Below, one piece after another: positions 30,612 to 41,105 of a DNA stretch of 64,000 bases (position 1 is its first letter; the number at the start of each line of letters is the position of its first letter). Source of the DNA: Eutypa lata (Eukaryota; Ascomycota; Sordariomycetes; Xylariales; Diatrypaceae); assembly GCA_022661535.1 (NCBI GenBank), contig JAKULF010000004.1, forward strand, positions 2,728,001-2,792,000, in the 5' to 3' direction. The translations under genes and the position numbers were made by a program. The notes beneath the pieces are model-generated. The model was given only the letters and a program-made list of their open reading frames with translations, made no database searches and was not told the DNA's origin.

Positions 30612-30866
30612 TTGGTGGGAGACAACGGTCTCAAGCTGGATGCTGCGACATCCCAGCGGCGTCGTGCGGTTCTGAAGGCATACCTTGCCGCCCAGTCGAC
30701 TACAGAGCTAGCCGAGATGTACGAGGAGGCTGCTCCGAAGCTTGATCTCATCAATGAGATTAGAGAGGATGCCAAGAAAGGCATCGACTTTGGGGTAGTA
30801 CGAAGACATGCGACTCTAACCGACAGACCCCCCGGTAAGTATTCTGCGTTGCATCTATTCCAATAA
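30612..30866 (+). pseudogene. Coding-like fragment between two relics
   Basis: An 84-codon frame starting at a TTG includes AVLKAYLAAQSTTELAEMY and LDLINEIREDAKKGIDFG, which look like folded-protein helices rather than random translation. There is no start context and it is bounded by decayed genes. It may be the tail of the ankyrin relic or part of a third gene. Family not recognised. Confidence 0.3.
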
Positions 30867-30893
30867 TAAGTTGTTTAGCTGACTGATAATAGA

Positions 30894-31286
30894 ATGGGTG
30901 AGTTTGCAGGCTTGGTTTATGGATGGAACTTTCATCCATTCCATTTTCCAGCCGGCAATGAACGAAAATGTCAATGTCAAGATCATTCGAGACAGACACT
31001 CCGGGTATGGTTCCCCGCATTCTCAGCGTTCTCAACATTTCATTTCTGTGCTCCCGTGTCATGGGTTCTGTCCATATCATTTGGTTTTACTCTCCCTAGT
31101 ACTATTCATAGTACTTTAACCACCGTCATATGTCCTCTCGGGTTACCACATCCTTAGTTCATTTCCCCTTTATGCCAACCCTTTGTATTTTACTTCTGTA
31201 TATGCTGATTACTCATACGTCCATAGAAACGCAGGCTACTGCTTTGTAGAGTTCCAAACTCCAGAGGCTGCGCAGAAGGCACTGTA
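30894..31286 (+). pseudogene. RRM RNA-binding protein relic with preserved intron position
   Basis: The window encodes WMDG-type RRM sequence out of frame: MGE, then one extra T, then LQAWFMDGTFIHSIF and MNENVNVKIIRDRHSG. A donor-like GTATGG at 31005 and an acceptor TAG at 31226 then rejoin in frame to NAGYCFVEFQTPEAAQKAL, a textbook RNP1. A TAG stop follows at 31284. Downstream, IIAFMYQTLQPTGRGL resembles the next part of the same domain in decayed form. This is half of the first RRM of a Nam8/Csx1-like protein with a one-base insertion and a premature stop. The parent full-length gene should be elsewhere in the genome. Confidence 0.6.
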
Positions 31287-31299
31287 GCACCTCGGCCTC

Positions 31300-31935
31300 A
31301 CTGCAGCCATCATCGCCTTCATGTATCAAACGCTTCAGCCAACGGGAAGAGGTCTCAAACCAGAGCTTGGGATGACTTAGATTGCTTTGTCGAGGAGAGA
31401 TGTATTAGAACTGGAAGGAATAGGAGTTACAGGAAGACTTTGTGACATAGCTACCAATAATGTCTAGTCAATTCCTATCACGTTTTATAGATGCTGCTAA
31501 GATTATGACATTAGTGAAAAGGACTGTGAATATGAATTGCTTGAGTTATTTGAAGTTGTGGCGGTTGTCTTTGACATCCACCTTGATTATCGCCGGGACA
31601 CGCCACTGATACAGTGTTAAAGGCATTTGAAAGAACTTCACCACATTCACTAATTATATCGCACTTCGGTTACTGGCACGTTATCGTTACTTGGCAAGAA
31701 GGAATATGAGGTACGAGTTTCGAACAGTAGCTTTTGGATGGCATAATACTGCACTGGAGTAATAACTGACATTGAAACTGCCAAGTACGAAAATAATTTC
31801 CTTGACGCAGGAGACAGGAGATTCTCACACGTACAGGTGTCTCTCGAACCTCAACGTGCTAAAGCGCTAACTATGCGAGAGGAATATCAAAAATCGGAAT
31901 CACTGCCTCACCACGCCGCAGCAACCCCAACCTAG
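31300..31935. other. Intergenic, 3' side of the PY-motif gene
   Basis: No gene seen. The first part may carry further decayed sequence of the RRM relic. Confidence 0.4.
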
Positions 31936-33078
31936 TTAACGCCCGAGAGACCCAGAACTCGGGGCGTGCGCCCTGCCCTGCCAAACCAGGTACCAGAGCC
32001 TCAGAGCCGTAACAACAGCCATGATCTCCCAGCGCTCGCCGAGCTGCCCCAGCGCCCCGCTGCCCATAAACTGGAACTTGAACGCCTTCGTCATGCTCAG
32101 CGACGCCGTGTTGAGTGCCCAGACCGCCACGATTTCCTTTCCGTCGCTAGTGACGCCTGCAGGCCTCTGCTGCTTCTGTTTCTGTTTCTGTTTCTGTTTC
32201 TGTTTCTGTGTGGCGTTGCTGCTGCTGCTGCTGCTCTCTGCATCACCACTACCACTAACGACACTAGTACCATCGCCACTACCACCGTTGGCACCCTCGA
32301 CCCGACTCGCAAGCCGCACGAGCTTCCACCCCGTAGACCACCAGCTCGTCAGCTCCTGCACCTCACTCCCATGAGTAGATCTCCACTCGAAATCCTCACG
32401 CCGTGCCGGCACCCCACCAGCGACAACGGCAGCCAGATCCCCCACCTCGATGGAAAACCGATGCATGACGTTCTTGGACGAAGAAGACCCAGACCCCGAT
32501 CCAAAACCCAGGCCCCACTCAGCGCGCATGATCTCCGACGAAGTGGAGAACCCCGATCCCGTGGAGCCGGGCAGCGGGGGTAGCGTGATAAGGGTGGCGC
32601 TCCCGTCGTTGCGGCCGTCGTGGCGCGCCGTCGCGAGCAGCGGGTGCTCTTTCTCCGAGGGCCCGTCGAAGAGCTCCACTTCCGGGTGCCGCGTCATCCC
32701 CGTGTGAACCTTCACGGCGAAGAGGGGCTGCGAGCCGGTGGGGCCCAGGTGGAAGGTTCGCGTGATTTTCTTCTGGTAGTAGGCGTTGAGCGTTGGGGGA
32801 AATTTGGTGGTGATTGTGTTTGAGGTGCTGGTGCTGGTAGTAGGTTGGGCATTGTTGCTTGCTGATGATGATAGGGACGGCGAGGATACTGTCTCCTTGC
32901 TGTTATTCGGTACTGGTGCTGTCGTACTCGTAGCTGCTGGCGGCTCTCCTGGATTAACTGCTGCTGTTGCTGTTGATGTTGTTGCCGCCGGGATGCTGTG
33001 GCCCACTTCTGAGTATGGTGGTGGTGCGTCGTCGACCACTCCGGTGTTTGCTACACCGGCCTCTTCTGGGTTGCCCAT
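31936..33078 (-). CDS. PY-motif protein with a tubby/LURP-like fungal domain
   Basis: A 380-residue single-exon protein. Residues 19-24 (PPPYSE) form a PPxY motif of the kind bound by WW domains of Rsp5/Nedd4 ubiquitin ligases. A Ser/Thr-rich linker follows. From about 95 onward a beta-rich domain reads FPPTLNAYYQKKITRTFHLG ... EVELFDGPS ... FEWRSTHGSEV ... GWKLVRL ... GKEIVAVWALNTASLSMTKAFKF ... GERWEIMAVVTALRLWYLVW. I recall this as a widespread uncharacterised ascomycete family similar in plan to tubby-like/LURP-one folds; the assignment is tentative. A loop in the domain is expanded by Ser runs and a KQ dipeptide repeat from a hexanucleotide microsatellite. No signal peptide or TM; cytosolic or membrane-associated adaptor would fit. 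Confidence 0.75.
   Translation of the reverse strand: MGNPEEAGVANTGVVDDAPPPYSEVGHSIPAATTSTATAAVNPGEPPAATSTTAPVPNNSKETVSSPSLSSSASNNAQPTTSTSTSNTITTKFPPTLNAYYQKKITRTFHLGPTGSQPLFAVKVHTGMTRHPEVELFDGPSEKEHPLLATARHDGRNDGSATLITLPPLPGSTGSGFSTSSEIMRAEWGLGFGSGSGSSSSKNVMHRFSIEVGDLAAVVAGGVPARREDFEWRSTHGSEVQELTSWWSTGWKLVRLASRVEGANGGSGDGTSVVSGSGDAESSSSSSNATQKQKQKQKQKQKQQRPAGVTSDGKEIVAVWALNTASLSMTKAFKFQFMGSGALGQLGERWEIMAVVTALRLWYLVWQGRAHAPSSGSLGR
32174..32209 (-). repeat. (TTCTGT)6 hexanucleotide repeat encoding (KQ)n
   Basis: Six perfect TTCTGT units (plus strand) within the coding region of the PY-motif gene encode alternating Lys-Gln on the minus strand. A GCT-type repeat encoding Ser follows at about 32216-32235. 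Being multiples of three, both can change length without a frameshift. Confidence 0.9.
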
Positions 33079-34640
33079 TTTCAGGTGATAGGGGATCTAA
33101 CGACTGGTGATATCTAGAAATCAAATAAGATACTCGCACAACACTGGTTTCTACACATCAATGAGGCATCAACACCAGTGTTGTCAAGAATAATGGGTCG
33201 CGTTAAATAAAACCATTCTTATCCCGGCAGACGGCGCTGCGCCCCTGGCTGGCGAGTTACCTAAGCAGTTTGAGGCTATGGATTTAGTATGCATGGAAGA
33301 TCGTACTCACCCCACCCCTATACTTACTTGCGAATAGTCGTTGCAGGTCATTGCCGAATTAGATATAATTGTTCAATAGTATCATATCAACCCATAATTA
33401 TTACTATTTTAAGATATGAATAAGACTGGCTTCTTACCTATAACTTCTCCTCGTTATTTGCATAGGTAGGTACTGACTGCCATGTTGTGAAGTAAGCAAG
33501 TAAATTGAGTATACGATATCGTAGAAATCATTCCAATGACTGAAAGGATAGTACACTTGATTATTAGATGTGAAAATTACAAACTATTTGGGCGTCAGAA
33601 AGCCGTTTGAACCATCACTCATGTAGTTTTCGATGCAATAATGTAACGTTTAATATTGGAAAATGAAGAGGTATTGACTGCTAGGAACACGGTAGAATAG
33701 AAGATACGCTGCTCTATAGAAGAGGAGCGAGTATGAGACGTCATGTATTATTACTTGTTGATCGCAGAGATTATCAATTAAATATTATCAGTCATTCACT
33801 AAAGCAGCCCAAAAGGATGATGCCCTTATATAATTTTGGAAGCGCATACTTGATCCTTCTGGTTTGAGTTCTCGGTATCCCCGGAAACGAAAACTTCTGA
33901 TAGTAGCTATAATACATGCTTAGACACACACATTTCAAATCTCATAGTTGCTGATTTGAACTACTCCGTGAAATTGAACCAAAGTTGAGGAATATGTGAT
34001 GTGACGAAATACTGAGGAGCATTTTGTTGTCATTGTAGCAATCTTTCTGTTAGAGTTTGAGCCACGTCGACCGTCCAAATGTTGTTCTTGTCTAGCAGGC
34101 ATAATAGCAATATGCACATCTAAACCTTCTCCAATATCTACGATAGAGTCAAATGTATTTTCTACCTTGACTATGTACATATTCATTACGGCTGTCCTCG
34201 AGACTGAGGATGATTGTTAGTAGTGAGGACTTAGGAGTTGGTCATATCATGTTGTGTTACGGGACTTCATGCCACTAATCGTTGGAAATTGAATTCATGC
34301 CGGCATTAGACATTATTTGCTGTGCTAGTAGCATTGACCTACATGACAGCACGAGGAGGACATGAACTATGTCTTCGTGACAATCTGTGCTGTTCACAAC
34401 GCCAGTATGCGTCATAGAATGTCAGCGTCGACAACGTTACCTGCGGATCATTACGTTGCCGACTACCAATAGATGTCTTATTCGAGGCGGGGAAACCAAA
34501 GATTTATCCTTAGAGCAGTTCCGCCTGGAAAACAAAAGAAGGTGTACCGATTCTTCGATCCACCAACTTTGTTTTCTGGGCTGCTTGCTATCTGACTATT
34601 GAATTACTACGTAGCGGACGCGCGTAGAGATCCTAGGACA
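33079..34640. other. Divergent intergenic region
   Basis: About 1.56 kb between the PY-motif gene (minus) and the H+-ATPase gene (plus). It is AT-rich, with no open frame above 83 codons. It should contain both promoters; no clear TATA box stands out. Confidence 0.5.
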
Positions 34641-37600
34641 ATGGCTTTTCTTGGACAGCGCGAGCCCCACACAGCCGCCGACGACGTCGAGGCTCAAGGA
34701 GCCACCCACAATAACGGCGAGGGCGCGAGTTCTACTACTCGATCACCTAGGACTTCCGGTGGTGGTAGTGGTGCCGCCGAGCATATCAAGTTCGGCGAGA
34801 TTAATCTTGAACCCCCTGGCACTGGAAGGAGGAGTGACTTGGGCGAATATGAGCAACTTGATCATTTCATCACCAACTATGATGTCGAACGGAGAGCTAG
34901 TATGGCTACGGGGTCTGGCCGCAGCCACAAGAAGCCCAGGTGGTGGCAGTTCTGGAAGTCCTCGGTTGGCGAGCCCGAAGCAGCACCGCAACAGCCCGCC
35001 GAGAGGGGAAAGCCGCCGGAGGCCTGGCTTGAGACTGATATCCGCAGTGGTCTTACTAGAGCAGAGGTTGAGGAGCGCCGTAGCCGGTTTGGCTGGAACG
35101 AATTGACAGCTGAGAAAGAGAACATGTTTCAAAAAGTACTTAGCTATTTCCAGGGCCCCATTTTATACGGTACGTTATAAATGTTGTAGGTAAGACGCCA
35201 CTGACGGTGATGTTATTTCAGTGATGGAGCTCGCGGCTTTATTGGCAGTAGGTCTGGGGGACTGGATCGATTTTGGCGTTATCCTCGGCATCCTCGGCCT
35301 CAACGCATTTGTCGGTTTCTATCAAGAAAAACAAGCTGCGGATGTAGTCGCTAGCCTGAAGGGTGACATCGCTATGAGGGCGAATGTTGTGCGCGATGGT
35401 CATGAGCAGCAGATATTGGCTAGAGAGCTGGTCCCAGGGGACATTGTAAGAGAAATCATATCCTTGATGTATTAACTTGCAGGTTGAATAAAGGACTAAA
35501 CCACCGTGAACACAGCTTATCCTCCAAGAGGGGCAGACTATTCCGGGTGATGCGCGACTGATTTGTAATGTCTCCCGACCTCAAGACTTTGAGCAATTCA
35601 AGGAGCTAAGAAACGAAGCCAAGTTCGACGGAGGTGAAGTGCCTACGGAAAAACAGAAGCCAGTTAATGGTGCCGACAAGAAAGGACAAGCAGGTGAAAA
35701 TGATGGTGATGATGAAGATGAAGACGGGATTGGGTCCATCCACTACGGACAACCACTCATAGCTTGTGACCAGTCAGCTATCACGGGCGAGTCTCTCGCG
35801 GTTGATAAGTACATGGGCGACCTTGTATATTACACCACGGGATGTAAGCGCGGAAAGGCGTACGGGGTTATGACCACGGCCGCGAAGTATTCATTCGTTG
35901 GGCGCACGGCAGACCTAGTCCAAGGCGCAAAGGATCAAGGTCATTTCAAGGCTGTCATGAACAATATCGGAACAGCGCTCTTGGTACTCGTCATGTTCTG
36001 GATTCTGGTGGCCTGGATCGGGGGCTTCTTCCGACACCTCAAGATCGCCACTCCGAACGTCCAGAACTTACTCCACTATACGTTGGTGCTTTTAATCATC
36101 GGCGTCCCTGTTGGTCTTCCTGTGGTCACGACGACGACTTTGGCAGTGGGGGCAGCGTACCTGGCGCAACAGAAGGCCATCGTGCAAAAATTGACAGCTA
36201 TCGAGTCCTTAGCGGTAGGTTGAGTTTTCGAAAAAGACAGTAGAGAATAGCACGCTAACTAACGATGCAGGGTGTAAATGTCCTATGTTCCGACAAGACT
36301 GGCACGCTTACAGCTAACAAGCTGAGCATACGAGAGCCATATGTGGCCGAGGGGCAGGACGTCAACTGGATGATGGCAGTCGCCGCGCTTGCGAGCTCAC
36401 ATAACGTGGCATCACTGGACCCAATCGACAAGATCATCATCTTGACCCTCAAGCGCTACCCAAAGGCGCGTGAAATCCTGCGCCAAGGGTGGAAGACGGA
36501 CAAGTTCACTCCCTTCGACCCCGTGTCCAAGCGTATCACCGCCGAGTGTCGTCTAGAAAACGATCGGTTCATCTGCGCGAAAGGGGCGCCGAGAGCCGTT
36601 CTCGCCATTACAAACTGCGACGAGGAGACCAAGAAATTGTATCTCCTCAAGACGAAGGAGTTCGCCCAGCGCGGATTCCGTGCGCTGGGCGTCGCCTACA
36701 AGAAGAATAACGAAGACTGGACGCTCCTAGGGTTATTGTCCATGTTTGACCCCCCTCGTGAGGATACCGCGCAAACAATTCTGGAAGCCGCGCATCTCGG
36801 AGTCCCGGTGAAAATGCTCACAGGTGATGCGATTGCGATTGCCAAGGAAACTTGCAAAATGCTAGGTAAAACACTTCTGGCATGCTCTTGGGAGTTGGTT
36901 TGAATAGATAGTCTCAGCACATCTCTGCTGACCCTCCGCATTCTATAGGTCTTGGCACGAAAGTGTACAACTCCGAGAAGCTCATGCATAGTGGCTTGAC
37001 TGGTGCAGTTCAGCATGATCTTATACAGCGAGCGGATGGGTTTGCCGAAGTGTTCCCGGAGCACAAATATCAGGTTGTTGAAATGTTACAGCAGCGCGGC
37101 TCGCTGACAGCCATGACAGGTGATGGTGAGTTTTTTTTCAAGCTGAATCCCTTTCTTGAGTCATATCCCTTCCTCGCCCGATTTCTTTTCAAGATGGAAG
37201 CTGCTCAGTAAATATTGATATCAACATATAGGTGTAAATGATGCACCATCCCTCAAGAAAGCAGATTGCGGTATTGCTGTAGAGGGATCGTCTGAGGCTG
37301 CTCAGGCTGCCGCGGATATCGTCTTTCTCGCACCAGGTCTTAGTACCATTATTCTTTCGATCAAGACCTCCCGACAGGTAAGTAGCTCTCTAGTAGGATT
37401 TGCCGTCGAGAGGAGTGTCCGAGTTATACGAAAGAAGGAGCTCTAACCTCTACCAGATATTCCAACGTATGAAGGCCTATGTTCAATACCGCATTGCGCT
37501 CTGTCTTCATCTCGAGATATATTTGACAACTTCTATGGTCATCATCAATGAGACGATTCGCCCGTCCCTCGTCGTGTTCATTGCTTTGTTCGCCGACTTG

Positions 37601-38260
37601 GCCACGGTGGCAGTAGCATACGATAATGCTCACGTGGAACCACGGCCAGTCGAATGGCAGTTGAAAAAGATATGGGTCATCAGCATAATCCTCGGAGCTC
37701 TTCTCGCCCTAGGGACATGGATCCTCCGTGGTACCTTGTTCTTGCCTAGTGGTGGAGTCATTCAGAACTGGGGATCTATACAAGAAGTCCTATTCCTTGA
37801 AGTTGCACTGACGGAGAACTGGCTCATTTTTGTGACTCGCGGCGGACAAACCTGGCCGTCATGGCAGCTTGTCATAGCCATCCTCGGTGTGGATGTCCTC
37901 GCAACTCTTTTCGCCTTGTTCGGCTGGCTCTCTGGCAGTGGCGGGGGTGTTATGGAGACGAAGCCCGCCGACAAGTTCAACAACTCGAGCAACGGCTGGA
38001 CCGATATCGTGACTGTTGTGGTCATCTGGGCTTACTCTATCGGCGTTACGATCTTCATTGCTATTGTCTATGTGGCACTTAATCACTTCAGATGGATTAA
38101 TGACTTGGGTCGGAAAGATCGAAACAAGAAGGATACCCATATTGAGAATATCATCGGCCATATCAACAAACTTGCGATTGAACATGAAGTAGACCCCAAA
38201 ACAGGAAACGATAAATACTTCTTAGCGGAAAAGGAAACAGCCGACGAAGAAGAGCTTTGA
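34641..38260 (+). CDS. Plasma-membrane H+-ATPase, P3A type, group-2 paralog
   Basis: Seven exons (34641-35169, 35222-35445, 35516-36214, 36271-36865, 36949-37125, 37232-37377, 37457-38260) join in frame to 1,057 residues; introns are 52-106 nt. All P-type landmarks are present: TGES (341-344), phospho-Asp492 in [18 protein letters not shown], and GDGVNDAP assembled across intron 5. [14 protein letters not shown] holds the membrane Asp of the proton path. It is longer than canonical Pma1 (about 920) because of a hydrophilic N-terminus of about 130 residues and an acidic Lys/Glu/Asp-rich insertion at about 275-325 in the actuator domain, just before TGES. That combination marks the second fungal PMA group rather than the essential Pma1. 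The C-terminus is charged and lacks an obvious Pma1-type autoinhibitory tail. It pumps H+ outward to energise nutrient uptake and H+-coupled exporters. Confidence 0.93.
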
Positions 38261-38989
38261 GCATTTGAATATCCTATGTTTGTTGACATCATTCATGTTT
38301 TCGGATGCGGAATGATTAGTGGTAATCGGGGGATTGTTGGTAGGTTTGTTTAGAGTAGCTAATTTAATAAGACTCGTGATCGAATTATCTTGTACCCAAG
38401 GCACGAATCTTGGTAAATAGAGGGAGAAAAAAGAAAAAGGGGAATTGCGATGGGAAAGAATACTACATATGGGTATAGTTTGTCTGATAGGACTTTAGAT
38501 TTCTGGTATTAGTTCAGATTCAAGCTGAGACTACTTGTCACCTTTCGATCATAGGTGGAAAGTCATTGTTAACTTTCTAATAAGTCTTCTAAGGGACAAC
38601 GATGCTATTATAACTTGTGTATGGTGCTAGGTAGAAGGTTTGGTTAGAACACCTAATATATGACTTACCTGAATCAATATGGTAAATATCACATCGAATA
38701 ACAAATTCACAAAGTATATTTGATACGAAAGTACAAATTGTCATTTACTAAAGAACATCTTTCTAATCTGTACAAATCAAGGATAGGCTATCCAAAGAAA
38801 AAGAGGCGCACGATAATTATAAACAGTAAAGACTGTGCGAAACCTCCTCATTCCCCATACGTTATGCACATATCACACGTGATGTTGATCCCATCAGCAC
38901 ATCCTCAATTTCGATATTAACTGAAATTCATATCGGTAGATGTAACTGGAATAAGAGCCCATATCATCAGGGCGTCTGAAGCTTCTGAT
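38261..38989. other. Intergenic region between convergent genes
   Basis: AT-rich 3' flanks of the H+-ATPase and multicopper oxidase genes. No gene seen. Confidence 0.5.
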
Positions 38990-41105
38990 TTAAACTGTGA
39001 AACGCCTGTATCGTGGGACAGGGCCCTCCGTTTTCTCAGATCGTAGCTGCACGCTGACTGGGCTATTAGGGTTACCGTTTCCGTTAGCCTGCCAGAACTC
39101 ATCCAGTGCTTGCTCCACTTCGTCTAGTTCGCTGTATGGCTGCTGGAGCGCAATCTCCTGAACACGCTGGATAATGGCGTCCTCAGTGAAGTTACCGGCG
39201 CGAGCTTGGAAATCACCGCGATCGAATGGCTGGGCACGCCAGCGAGGGTCCAAGGGGTCGGAGAAATCCGTCGTCTCGTTGTAACCAAAGTTCTCGAGAG
39301 CAGTCACATTGAAAGCCGCCATCATATCGTGGTCCTCATGCTAAAATAGCTAGTATCAGCTTCTCTTCATTCTTTGAGGTTTATCAATGACTGTTGTAGA
39401 TAATTGAAGTTGCTTACAATGAGGTTGTGGCAGTGAAACATGTACACCCCATTCCAAGGCGAATAGTGTGCTTCGACAAGAACCTTCTCATTGACAGCCA
39501 CTGCAACGTCGGGAGTTAGCCCTTTCTCATTTTAATATAGGTTTGGGATGGTTCGGTTCGGGACTCCTGGGAAAGGAGATCTTCTGTTGACGAAGAAATG
39601 TACCCCCGAAATACGCTGGATAAGGGTAATAGGAATTCCGCAATTTTTACTTACGCCAAACGACATCCTTAAGTCCTCTAGCCTCATATGGTTGAACACC
39701 GCGATCTCCATCAGTTCGTTCTAGGACCTTGAAGTCTACCAAGTGGACGTGAATGGGGTGCGTCCAGCCGCCTGACTTGTTCTCGAGCTCCCAGATCTCG
39801 ACGGTGCCGCGAGGGACCTTAGCCAGAACTCTGTTCTCGATATCAGCGAAGCCTATGTCGTTTATGCGCCATTCGCCATTCGTGCGCTCGAAGAGGAACG
39901 AATGGTCTATCCCGCTGCTGGCGGGCGGGAAGGGGACCTCCCGGAGCACGTCCGGCACGACCGATGGATCGTCCACGGGATCAGCGCTGACAACGAATCG
40001 CATCACCTTGTCGGTGTTGTCAAAATCATCATCGACCCCAACACCGCCGACGTCCTCCAGGTTGCGGAGCTCGATCGTCTGCCCAGCGAAGGGCGCGAAG
40101 TCGAAGACGACCTCGTAGCGCTCCGCGACGGCAATGAAGAGCTGCGAGACCTGGACGGGCACCTCGAGGAGTCCGGCGTCAGATGCGATAACCTGGAAGG
40201 GTAGCTTGCCCTCTGGGTTGCTCGTCCTCGCGAAGTACAAGGCATAGTTCCTGGAGATGCCTGTGTCGAGGACACGAAAGCGGTACTTGCGAGGTTGAAC
40301 ATCTAGAAAGGGCCATGGCTGGCCATTGACGTGGATCACATCACCCCAAAGGCTTTCTTCCTCCTGTAAGGCCGATTGGAGTGTGCCATTCTCGTTGTAG
40401 AACTTGGAAGCAAGGATCAGAGGAATGTCAAACTCGCCATAACCGGAAGGGAGCCCTAGGGCATCCTCGGCTTCGTCAGTCACGAGGTAGGCGCCAGCTT
40501 GGCCAAAGAGCGCATTCTCGGCAGTCTAGATATTGTTAGCTGTCACGTTGGGGAAAATCGAGTTGATGCCTACAATGGAGATAGCATGGTCATGGTACCA
40601 CAACGTGCGTGCAGATTCCGTGTTCGGGTAGTAATAATCCTTGAACTGGCCAGGTTCTGTTGTATCTTCAGCCCAGCCATCGAAGGGAGCACGAGATGGC
40701 GATCCATGTAGATGGACAGAGTTGGGGCGTTCGGCATTGTTTACGAATCGCACAAATGTCTCCGTTCCCCTTGGGATGATGAAGGTTGGGCCAGGGGAGA
40801 CCCCATCATACCCGACCAATGTAGTAGGGAGGAGCCCAGGAAAGACCTGCTGTTGGAAGAGCTGGATGTCGACTTCGTAATACCAGATGTCCCCTCCGGT
40901 CACGGGGTTGGTGATGACCCTTCGAATGTTAGTACTGAAACCAGATTGATACAAGGTCAACGTACAGCTGTGGTTGCTTCACAGGGGGGATTGGAAGAGG
41001 CATGCGGAACAGTAAGGGGAAATCAGGACTTTCATCGTCCTTTCCTAAGATACCCTCGTATAGAGAGCTAGCGAGCACCAACAAGGCTAACTTCGACCAA
41101 GCCAT
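38990..41105 (-). CDS. Secreted multicopper oxidase, bilirubin oxidase/CotA-like
   Basis: Five minus exons (41105-40966, 40919-40574, 40525-39655, 39500-39418, 39340-38990) join in frame to 596 residues; introns are 46, 48, 154 and 77 nt. A signal peptide (MAWSKLALLVLASSL) precedes three cupredoxin domains. All four copper motifs are intact: HLHG with His116/118, WYHDH with His156/158, HPIHVH at 418-423, and HCHNLIHEDHDMM with His475, Cys476, His477, His481 and axial Met486. It should oxidise phenolic, pyrrole or pigment-type substrates with reduction of O2 to water outside the cell. The layout (long linker, NPVTG start, EDHDMM end) is closer to bilirubin oxidase/CotA than to basidiomycete laccase. 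The C-terminal 90 residues are a hydrophilic tail with predicted helices, common in this subgroup. Confidence 0.92.

Noticed and set aside
31966..32583. 205-codon plus-strand frame with a Leu/Phe repeat
   Set aside because: Antisense of the PY-motif gene; the repeat is the hexanucleotide microsatellite read backwards.
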